From Pseudanabaena sp. Salubria-1 (lineage in GTDB: Bacteria; Cyanobacteriota; Cyanobacteriia; Pseudanabaenales; Pseudanabaenaceae), in contig JALQCR010000029.1 of NCBI GenBank assembly GCA_023336205.1, positions 24,070 through 88,069 of the forward strand: a stretch of 64,000 nt of DNA, read 5' to 3'. Each line of letters opens with the position of its first letter. Within the stretch, counting starts at the first letter, position 1. Below, in pieces: positions 56,857-64,000 of the stretch. A program made the position numbers and the translations under genes. The notes below the pieces were generated by a model. It saw only the letters and a list, made by a program, of their open reading frames with translations, had not been told where the DNA came from and searched no databases.

Positions 56857-57216
56857 TCAAGATTCAAGTGGACGAAGTGTTGCCCCAAAGCTCCATTTAT
56901 CATCTTGTTTTTCAGCAAGAATATAGTGCTCAGATAGGATCTCTCGCTCGTCTTTAGTAATAACTTTAAGCTCTAGTGGGTGATTTAGAATAGTTGCAAC
57001 ACCCGATGCAGTAAAGCGAGAAAAACCCATATGATGAGACTCTCGAAAATAACTTGGTAAAATCACCGAGATCAGTTGCCCAACAATTTCCTGCTTTTCC
57101 CATCCTGTAAATATTTCAAAATGCTCATTAATATCAACAATAATTCCTTGAAAGTCAGCAATGACACCAGGGAGATCTCCAGTTAAAATCTCAGCAAGTG
57201 TCTGGGGACGGTTCAT
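56857..57216 (-). CDS. Single-domain PAS protein
   Basis: 119 residues forming one PAS domain: 'LPGVIADFQGIIVDINEHFEIFTGWEKQEIVGQLISVILP' and the later strands 'NHPLELKVITKDEREILSEHYILAEKQDDKWSFGATLRP'. 31 bp upstream of the hybrid kinase start, hence probably one operon and a likely partner sensor. No ligand-binding residue can be assigned. Confidence 0.78.
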   Translation of the reverse strand: MNRPQTLAEILTGDLPGVIADFQGIIVDINEHFEIFTGWEKQEIVGQLISVILPSYFRESHHMGFSRFTASGVATILNHPLELKVITKDEREILSEHYILAEKQDDKWSFGATLRPLES

Positions 57217-57330
57217 AGAGAAATCCTCAAAAATAATATGATGTTAATTATGTTCTTACTAGAGACTTAATCTAGTTAATTATTATACCTTTTGAATTGG
57301 TTGATAAGTATAGTTGTCGTCGATTAAATC

Positions 57331-57385
57331 AAAGCCCAAGAAGATAATGACGAAGCGAAGCTTCGTCATTATCTTCTTGGGCTTT
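57331..57385. repeat. Perfect 25-bp hairpin
   Basis: AAAGCCCAAGAAGATAATGA...CGAAG / CGAAG / exact complement ending GGGCTTT. Same outer GCCCAA...TTGGGC plan as 5246-5300 and 43880-43928. Confidence 0.72.
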
Positions 57386-57420
57386 ATGTACACATAGTAG
57401 TACAAAAGATATCGACAAAT

Positions 57421-57477
57421 CAAAACCCAAAATACAAGTGGCAGCGCAACACATCGCCACTTTTGTTTTGGGTTTTG
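57421..57477. repeat. Imperfect 22-bp hairpin
   Basis: CAAAACCCAAAATACAAGTG...GC pairs with GCCACTTTTGTTTTGGGTTT...G with a few mismatches; followed by TGTCCTAAACAAAACTTAC. Confidence 0.65.
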
Positions 57478-57518
57478 TGTCCTAAACAAAACTTACTTTG
57501 CTATAGCAATTTCCGATC

Positions 57519-57584
57519 AAACGAATCAATAAATTCAAAAAAGTAGTGCTTTGCGACACTTTTTTTGAATTTATTGATTCGTTT
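57519..57584. terminator. Long hairpin downstream of the hybrid kinase
   Basis: AAACGAATCAATAAATTC with A-run pairs with a T-run and GAATTTATTGATTCGTTT. It lies 37 bp beyond the leftward kinase stop and is a good terminator candidate. Confidence 0.7.
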
Positions 57585-57620
57585 TTGATTGCTAAGCGTT
57601 ATAGTTAAGTGAATGAAGAG

Positions 57621-59872
57621 CTAAACATGGCTTTCTATTTCATTAAGTCCCAGGGTTATTCTATCAAAAAGTAAGATTACATTTTCAGGGAGTATCTTTT
57701 GTTTGCTACTCTCCTCTAGTATTGAAGCAAGTTTTGCGATACCATTAATACCGATCGCAGCGCTCGAACCTTTGATAAAATGGGCTTCTTGCTCAATCTC
57801 AATATATTGTTTTTTGGCGATCGCAATTTTTAGAGCTTCCATATGTTCAGCAAGAGAGCTTAAATATGCTAGCAAAAGTTGTTGTTTAAACTCTTCATCA
57901 CCGTTAGACATTTCTTCTAGATATGCCCAATCAACTTCTAATTTTTCTTCAATACTATTGGGCTTAGCTACTTTAGTATCAGAAAAATTGGTTTCAGCAA
58001 TTTTGGTGGTTTCTAGATCACCCCGCTGGGCAATGATCTTGCTCCACCGTGAGAGGATATCGGCGAGATTCTCTTTGCGGACTGGCTTGCTGAGGTAGTC
58101 ATTCATCCCTGCCGCTAAGCAGCGATCGCGATCTTCCTGTAATGCATTGGCAGTAAGAGCAATGATAGTGACCTTATTAGAGTCCAGACAACCATTTGTT
58201 GTTTCTAGTGCCCGAATTTGGCGGCTTGTGTTATAACCATCCAAAACTGGCATTTGACAGTCCATCAAAATAATATCGTAATGAATTTGAGAGCATAGTT
58301 TTAAGGCTTCCTGTCCATTTGCTGCTACATCAGCTTGATAGCCTAAACTTTGAAGTTGGTTGATCGCAACTTTCTGGTTAACTAAACTATCTTCTGCAAG
58401 TAATATTTTAAGGTTAGAATGCTGAGTGGGAGGTAGTAAGCATACAGGATAAATCGGGGATTCAATATCTGATTTTTGGGTAATTCCAGAGATGACCTCA
58501 ATCAAACAATTCAAGAGGCGCATCTTACGGACTGGTTTGCGAAGATAAGCCATAAAACCAATCTCTATCATGCGTGTAGCATCTCCAGTTTGATCGAGCG
58601 ATGTTAGCATAACCAAGTGGATATCCTTGAGCTTCGGAGAGCTTTTAATCTGAATCCCCAATTGCTCTCCATCTAATATAGGCATTTGCATATCAAGGAT
58701 GGCAAGCTTATATGGATCATTTTCAGCGATCGCCTTTTCTAAATAAGATAAAGTCAGCTGAGCATGTTGGATTGCATCAACACGCATTCCAAAACTACAA
58801 AGTTGATGATAGAGAATATTACAGTTAGTAGTACTATCGTCTACTACTAGTACTCTTACATTTTCTAGGACTTCAGCATCAGCATTATTACGGAAACAAT
58901 TATCTTGTTTTTGGAAGGGAGTGGTGAACCAGAATATCGACCCTTTGTTTTCCTCGCTTTCTACATGAATTGAGCCACCCATCAGCTCTACAATTTGCTT
59001 GCAAATCGCTAGCCCTAGCCCAGTACCACCATATTGACGAGTTGTAGAAGCGTCAACTTGGGTAAAAGGCTGGAATAGGTTCTCTTGTGCTACTAGGGGA
59101 ATACCAATACCAGTATCAATTATTGCAAATCTCAAAATTGCATCACGTTCAGTTTCGGATTGGAGAGTAACTTCAATTGTGACTTCACCTTTGGATGTAA
59201 ACTTGATAGAGTTGTTAGTCAAATTTAGTAAGACTTGACGTAACCGACTAACATCACCTCGTAAACATTTTGGCACATTGGGATGAATAAATGATGCAAG
59301 CTCTATGCCTTTGAACTGAGACGATGGAGCAAGTATTTCTGTGATCTCTTCAATGCTAATATCTATATCAAAGTCAAGATTCTCTAATTGCATTTCCCCT
59401 GCTTCTAATTTAGAAAAATCAAGAATTTCGTTAATAAGGTTTAACAAGTGATCTCCACTAGAACGGATAGTTCCAGCAAAATCTCTTTGCCGAGCATCAA
59501 GATTAGTATCTAGTAGTAGTCCTGTCATACCAATGACAGCATTCATAGGAGTCCGAATCTCATGGCTCATGGTTGCTAAGAAAGAACTTTTGGCTATGGT
59601 TGCTTTTTCGGCTTCTTTACGAGCAATTTCCAAATCAACATTTTGTTGTTGTAAAAGATTGAGTTGTTCTTTCTCTTGGGTAAGCAATCGTGACTGAGCG
59701 ATCGCAATCCCAATTTGATCCGCAAGCTGACTCAGCAGACTGATCTCAAAAGATTCCCAATGTCTTGGCTCAGAACATTGATGGGCAATCAGCAATCCCC
59801 ACAAACGGGCGTTTTCAATAATCGGAACAACAAGGTTTGCTTGCACTTGAAACCTAACTAAAAGTTCTTTAT
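57621..59872 (-). pseudogene. GAF-type hybrid histidine kinase, 3' part (GAF end to HPt)
   Basis: Frame resumes after the IS as KELLVRFQVQANLVVPIIENARLWGLLIAHQC, the end of a phytochrome-like GAF domain. It continues with HisKA ('ATMSHEIRTPMNAVIG'), HATPase ('LLNLTNNSIKFT', 'DTGIGIP', 'GGTGLGLAI'), receiver 1 ('ILDMQMPILDGEQ'), receiver 2 ('ILMDCQMPVLDGY') and an HPt ('EAHFIKGSSAAIG'). A downstream ATG (59846, MQANLVVPI) could start a 741-residue protein that keeps all kinase modules but no sensor. Collapsing the IS (TTAT) joins 'SDLSECH' to 'KELLVRF' in frame. Confidence 0.86.
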
Positions 59873-61130
59873 CTGAGATCTTGCACCATTCCTGAAAGAG
59901 TTAAGTAGGAATGGGTTTGAGAATAATTTCAAACCCATGACGAGCAGCAATATCGGCACTAATTTGGAGATACCTAAGAAGTTTCAACCAAAGGACAGAA
60001 GGAAATAAAACGGAAAGTGTCAAATCACAGGTAGCTTTCCAGTCCAAGACAGGAGGACTCGACCATTGATCAATCCAATGGGCCAAAAGATAAGCAAGCA
60101 GAGAGAGGATAAGCCAACGATAAACACCAAGTTTTGTAGATTGCCCAAAACAATGCAAACCAAAGCGATGTTTGATGGTTTTGAAGAATCCCTCAATCGC
60201 CCAACGCTTACGACCTAACATCACCAGATAAGCACCAGAATAAGGATGAGAAGAGACAACAAAGCGTAACTCCCGTTTACTATCAGCTCTTTTGAGCCAA
60301 AACCAAGAGATCGTCAAAGGCTGAGTTAGCCCTTCTAGCAAAATTTGTTGTCCACGTTTGCCATGACGATAAAGTTGTTTGACTGTACGGCCATCTTGAA
60401 GTTTACGATTGTTGCGTACACCGACAACGATGCGCCAAGTCTTGGCGCGGACAGTATTGAAAAACTTCACCGTACTAAACTCAGTATCAGCAAGGACAAT
60501 CACAGTCTTGCCTTGGGTTAGTTGCTTGGGTACTGTCCCCAATAACTTACAAGCTAAGTCAGAGGGACTGGGGTATCCTTTGCCGCGCCATACTCTAAAA
60601 CTCCATGGTACGCGCCACTCTCCATAGACCAGATACAGTACAACCAGATGTAGTCCTCGCTTTCCGTTTAGTATTCTCACCCATGGGTCTGGTTCGTTTT
60701 GGGTGGGATTGCTCAAATGTAAAAACTTGCCGCTTTTTTCTAGGGTAGTCAAGTCTATCAGTATCTTTAATGGCACTTGTTTCGATGGGCGATGCTTGGC
60801 GATTTGTCCCAAAATAGCCTGCCGTGTTGACCGAATTACTGCTCTCGTTGACCAGTTATAGTGATTGAGAAATCGGCTGAGTGCACTCGCTGATTTTATC
60901 TGTGTATGTTCTGGATAAGGATGCCTTTGTGCTTCGAGAAATAGTCCTAGTATTGCATTGAGACTTGCTGTTTGATACACACTTGGCATCAAACACAGAA
61001 GACTATACACTAGCCCTTGGGCGTGCTTAACGATGCTTTCCATGCTCGTTATTTAATTTACTACTACGCCCTTTTTTTCACATTTCTGCTCTTTCTGCAA
61101 CCCCTTTTCTTGAATGGTGCAAGATCTCAG
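59873..61130 (-). mobile_element. IS4/IS701-type element (copy 3)
   Basis: 1258 bp, ends CTGAGATCTTGCACCATTC, target duplication TTAT (59869-59872 and 61131-61134). Same orientation as the kinase gene and as copy 4. Confidence 0.94.
59901..61043 (-). CDS. IS4/IS701-type DDE transposase
   Basis: Complete 380-residue protein identical in sequence to the one at 9276-10418. Confidence 0.88.
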   Translation of the reverse strand: MESIVKHAQGLVYSLLCLMPSVYQTASLNAILGLFLEAQRHPYPEHTQIKSASALSRFLNHYNWSTRAVIRSTRQAILGQIAKHRPSKQVPLKILIDLTTLEKSGKFLHLSNPTQNEPDPWVRILNGKRGLHLVVLYLVYGEWRVPWSFRVWRGKGYPSPSDLACKLLGTVPKQLTQGKTVIVLADTEFSTVKFFNTVRAKTWRIVVGVRNNRKLQDGRTVKQLYRHGKRGQQILLEGLTQPLTISWFWLKRADSKRELRFVVSSHPYSGAYLVMLGRKRWAIEGFFKTIKHRFGLHCFGQSTKLGVYRWLILSLLAYLLAHWIDQWSSPPVLDWKATCDLTLSVLFPSVLWLKLLRYLQISADIAARHGFEIILKPIPT

Positions 61131-61134
61131 TTAT

Positions 61135-61667
61135 GGCATTCACTGAGATCAGATTCAGCAATATTGTCGATCGCTAACTTTCGACCTTCTTGATAGGGCT
61201 TCCAATATCCTGATTGAAAACAAGTATCCTGAAAATCAGTATGGAGAGAACTTCTCCACTTAGGATTGAGCGATTCCACTTCTACTATCCCCGACCAATC
61301 ATCATGAAATCGATAAATGAGGACTCGATCAGCTCTAATAAATTTGCGAATTTCGATGACAGATGTATTCAGGATTTCCTGAAGATTAAGTGACTGACGA
61401 ATGCGAAGAGCAATATCGGCAAGCAACAGCGATCGCCAATTTTGTTTGTGCAAATCTCTTTCAATTTTGCGCTTTTCCATAAACTGACCGATCTGTCTAC
61501 TGATCGCTGTTACGACGTTAAGTAGTTCTAGATTATAATCCTGATATTCGCGACTAAACATCGTAATTACAGCTAAAACAGTCTCATTCTCTCCGCATAC
61601 AGGAAAACTTAACGCATAGTTTATACCTATTTTTTTTACAGCTTCTGATTTGTAAAAATTAGGATAT
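61135..61667 (-). pseudogene. GAF-type hybrid histidine kinase, middle part
   Basis: Reads YPNFYKSEAVKKIGINYALSFPVCGENETVLAVITMFSRE (end of a GAF domain), then a linker, then the start of another GAF ('NLQEILNTSVIEIRKFIRADRVLIYRFHDDWSGIVEVESL...TDFQDTCF'), a phytochrome-like segment. It is flanked by two direct copies of the same IS and has no start codon of its own. Confidence 0.84.
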
Positions 61668-62925
61668 CTGAGATCTTGCACCATTCCTGAAAGAGTTAAG
61701 TAGGAATGGGTTTGAGAATAATTTCAAACCCATGACGAGCAGCAATATCGGCACTAATTTGGAGATACCTAAGAAGTTTCAACCAAAGGACAGAAGGAAA
61801 TAAAACGGAAAGTGTCAAATCACAGGTAGCTTTCCAGTCCAAGACAGGAGGACTCGACCATTGATCAATCCAATGGGCCAAAAGATAAGCAAGCAGAGAG
61901 AGGATAAGCCAACGATAAACACCAAGTTTTGTAGATTGCCCAAAACAATGCAAACCAAAGCGATGTTTGATGGTTTTGAAGAATCCCTCAATCGCCCAAC
62001 GCTTACGACCTAACATCACCAGATAAGCACCAGAATAAGGATGAGAAGAGACAACAAAGCGTAACTCCCGTTTACTATCAGCTCTTTTGAGCCAAAACCA
62101 AGAGATCGTCAAAGGCTGAGTTAGCCCTTCTAGCAAAATTTGTTGTCCACGTTTGCCATGACGATAAAGTTGTTTGACTGTACGGCCATCTTGAAGTTTA
62201 CGATTGTTGCGTACACCGACAACGATGCGCCAAGTCTTGGCGCGGACAGTATTGAAAAACTTCACCGTACTAAACTCAGTATCAGCAAGGACAATCACAG
62301 TCTTGCCTTGGGTTAGTTGCTTGGGTACTGTCCCCAATAACTTACAAGCTAAGTCAGAGGGACTGGGGTATCCTTTGCCGCGCCATACTCTAAAACTCCA
62401 TGGTACGCGCCACTCTCCATAGACCAGATACAGTACAACCAGATGTAGTCCTCGCTTTCCGTTTAGTATTCTCACCCATGGGTCTGGTTCGTTTTGGGTG
62501 GGATTGCTCAAATGTAAAAACTTGCCGCTTTTTTCTAGGGTAGTCAAGTCTATCAGTATCTTTAATGGCACTTGTTTCGATGGGCGATGCTTGGCGATTT
62601 GTCCCAAAATAGCCTGCCGTGTTGACCGAATTACTGCTCTCGTTGACCAGTTATAGTGATTGAGAAATCGGCTGAGTGCACTCGCTGATTTTATCTGTGT
62701 ATGTTCTGGATAAGGATGCCTTTGTGCTTCGAGAAATAGTCCTAGTATTGCATTGAGACTTGCTGTTTGATACACACTTGGCATCAAACACAGAAGACTA
62801 TACACTAGCCCTTGGGCGTGCTTAACGATGCTTTCCATGCTCGTTATTTAATTTACTACTACGCCCTTTTTTTCACATTTCTGCTCTTTCTGCAACCCCT
62901 TTTCTTGAATGGTGCAAGATCTCAG
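61668..62925 (-). mobile_element. IS4/IS701-type element (copy 4)
   Basis: 1258 bp, ends CTGAGATCTTGCACCATTC, target duplication ATAT (61664-61667 and 62926-62929). Confidence 0.94.
61696..62838 (-). CDS. IS4/IS701-type DDE transposase
   Basis: Complete 380-residue protein identical in sequence to the one at 9276-10418. Confidence 0.88.
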   Translation of the reverse strand: MESIVKHAQGLVYSLLCLMPSVYQTASLNAILGLFLEAQRHPYPEHTQIKSASALSRFLNHYNWSTRAVIRSTRQAILGQIAKHRPSKQVPLKILIDLTTLEKSGKFLHLSNPTQNEPDPWVRILNGKRGLHLVVLYLVYGEWRVPWSFRVWRGKGYPSPSDLACKLLGTVPKQLTQGKTVIVLADTEFSTVKFFNTVRAKTWRIVVGVRNNRKLQDGRTVKQLYRHGKRGQQILLEGLTQPLTISWFWLKRADSKRELRFVVSSHPYSGAYLVMLGRKRWAIEGFFKTIKHRFGLHCFGQSTKLGVYRWLILSLLAYLLAHWIDQWSSPPVLDWKATCDLTLSVLFPSVLWLKLLRYLQISADIAARHGFEIILKPIPT

Positions 62926-63768
62926 ATATTGATCAATCTCCACACATTTAGCCTTTCCTTCCGCCCAGACTGAGCCAATCAAACCAGAGCCATATTCAAT
63001 TGACATCAGTTGATGGGTCTGAATTAGCTCTGTTGATACAATTTCTGGTTTGGAATAACTTGTCATCAGGCTTAAAGCACGAGGATAGCTACTGACAAGC
63101 CATAGTTCAGCAATATCCCAAGACAGCAGTTCGCACAGCGTCCGTAAGATTCGCATAGCTGCATTACTAAAGCCAGATGACTCAGCAAGGACTCCCGCAA
63201 TTTGATTTTGGGTAGTTACCAATTTTTCGGTCTGCTGGCGACGAACAAGCTCTGACATAAACAGCTTTGATGCTTCGTTGTTGCGCCGTAACTCTAACTG
63301 GCTAATAACTAGACGACCGAGAGCTTCGAGTTGTTTAATCTGTTGAGGTGTCAAGTCGTGTGGCTGGCTATCTATGACACACAAGGTTCCTAAATTGAAA
63401 TTATCTGAAGTCTTTAAAGGTACGCCAGTATAAAAGCGAATATTTGGCTCATTAACAACTAATGGGTTGTCAGCAAAGCGAGGATCTTGAATTGCATCTG
63501 GAACATTTAAGAATGCATCATTAGCAACTGCGTGACCACAAAAGGAAATATCGCGAGGAGTCTCTAATGTGTCAAGACCAACGCGAGACTTAAACCACTG
63601 TCGATCGCGATCGATAAAAGATATCAAAGCGATCGGTGTGCCGCAAATACTGGCGGCTAGTTGCGTCAAGTCATCATATTCCTGTTCTGGCAAGGTATCG
63701 AGAATGTTGTAGCGCTCAAGAGCAAGTTGGCGATCGCTCTCGTTCAGTGGTATTTGAGGTTTTTGCAT
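62926..63768 (-). pseudogene. GAF-type hybrid histidine kinase, 5' part
   Basis: Starts at ATG 63768 (MQKPQIPLNESDRQLALERYNILDTLPEQEYDDLTQLA), the standard opening of a GAF sensor kinase; an in-frame extension to 63888 runs into the upstream hairpin and is unlikely. The first GAF has 'ISFIDRDRQWFKSRVGLDTLETPRDISFCGHAV' and 'IRFYTGVPLKT'; a second GAF follows and is cut after 'CVEIDQY'. Removing both IS copies gives a ~1207-residue GAF-GAF-GAF-HisKA-HATPase-REC-REC-HPt protein. Confidence 0.85.
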
Positions 63769-63851
63769 GAAATTAAACCGAATTAACCCCGTGAATAAAA
63801 CGCCATATGCATTACGACAAGATCTCAAGTTTAGCAGAAAAAAGGTAGTGC

Positions 63852-63900
63852 TAAATAGGTAAGATAGGCGGCGCGAAGCGCCGCCCATCTTACCTATTTA
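63852..63900. repeat. 23-bp hairpin upstream of the kinase gene
   Basis: TAAATAGGTAAGATAGGCGG...CGC / GAA / complement with one mismatch. Followed by GTTAGGACATAAAGCCCAA, the inverse of the phrase found beside other hairpins here. Confidence 0.7.
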
Positions 63901-63945
63901 TAGCTGTCGCCATTCTTGTTAGGACATAAAGCCCAAATAGTGAGA

Positions 63946-64000
63946 GGGGGGGGGGGGGGGGGGGGGGGGGGCGGGGGGGGGGGGGGTTTTTTTTTTTTGT
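63946..64000. other. Poly-G/poly-T run, probable sequencing or assembly artefact
   Basis: 26 G, one C, 14 G, 12 T and GT at the right edge. Such a run is unlike anything else in this AT-rich window and follows the start of a hairpin-type repeat (AAAGCCCAA), where sequencing often fails. Confidence 0.75.

Larger units (their letters stand above)
57217..57620. other. Gene-free spacer with three large hairpins
   Basis: 404 bp between two kinase operons. It holds hairpins at 57331-57385, 57421-57477 and 57519-57584 and the phrase GTCCTAAACAAAACTTAC TTTGCTATA near 57479 that recurs elsewhere in the window. No gene is supportable. Confidence 0.7.

Noticed and set aside
57703..58098. 131-residue plus-strand ORF inside the hybrid kinase
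   Set aside because: Antisense to the HPt and receiver region of the kinase gene, with no motif or ribosome site.
59869..62929. Composite transposon carrying a cargo gene between IS copies 3 and 4
   Set aside because: The DNA between is simply the middle of the interrupted kinase gene, and each IS has its own target duplication.
63769..63888. N-terminal extension of the GAF kinase ORF to 63888
   Set aside because: The extension reads through the intergenic hairpin; the family normally starts at MQKPQIPLNESDRQ-type sequence at 63768.
63946..63986. G-quadruplex or telomere-like structure
   Set aside because: The uninterrupted G-run at the sequence edge is better explained as an artefact.

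Overview
The window is cyanobacterial chromosome. The HIP1 octamer GCGATCGC recurs throughout, and cyanobacterial marker families are present: a PetP/DUF2862-type protein, DUF751/Ycf33, DUF6464, Get3d with an alpha-crystallin tail, TPR-CHAT and an HmpUVW-like partner-switching set. Gene content and AT-rich codon use fit a filamentous Pseudanabaena-like organism, but the genus is inference. No tRNA, rRNA, CRISPR array or phage genes were seen.

The dominant feature is heavy, apparently recent invasion by insertion sequences. I find two IS30-family copies (one cut by the window edge), three ISKra4-family copies (one nested inverted inside another), four identical IS4/IS701-type copies, one IS5-family and one IS1-family element, two ISL3-family copies plus a fragment, and two copies of a 134-bp MITE sharing ISL3 ends. 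Most have target-site duplications that can be read directly: ISKra4 9 bp, IS4/IS701-type 4 bp, IS5 3 bp, IS1 8 bp, ISL3 8 bp, IS30 2 bp. Removing an element plus one duplication restores an open frame in nearly every interrupted host gene.

Layout. 1-5 kb: a FemX-like gene cut by IS30, ISKra4, a DUF350 membrane protein and an Rpn-type nuclease. 5-9 kb: a glycosyltransferase 2 / FAD-oxidoreductase pair and sppA. 9-14 kb: an aspartic protease gene broken by an IS and a 2-bp frameshift, then the nested ISKra4 pair. 14-24 kb: an esterase, a fused hydantoinase/5-oxoprolinase, and a ~1430-residue polytopic membrane protein split by IS5. 24-33 kb: a signal-peptide LRR gene, broken and partly duplicated around ISL3 elements, translationally coupled to a signal-peptide TPR-CHAT (caspase-like) gene. 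33-48.6 kb: a largely intact housekeeping block (DUF4337, DUF751, DUF6464, rbfA, an ExbB/TolQ-like channel, dnaX, a ketoacyl synthase, Uma2, a SbsA/TolB-like protein, Get3d, HU, PetP-like, panB, AlkD-like, a nucleotidyltransferase, an ABC1/UbiB kinase and two small proteins). 48.8-63.8 kb: a signalling island with a STAS antagonist, a REC-PP2C phosphatase, a HATPase anti-sigma-type kinase, a PAS protein and two paralogous hybrid histidine kinases. Insertions break three of these genes and separate a fourth from its native upstream DNA.

A second theme is a set of about twenty near-perfect hairpins at gene ends. Many contain the stop codon of the adjacent gene in one arm, and UUCG-type loops are frequent. 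At panB/AlkD both convergent stop codons sit at mirror positions of one hairpin, so both proteins end in Pro-Lys-Asn. The right edge of the window is a poly-G/poly-T run that looks like a sequencing or assembly artefact.
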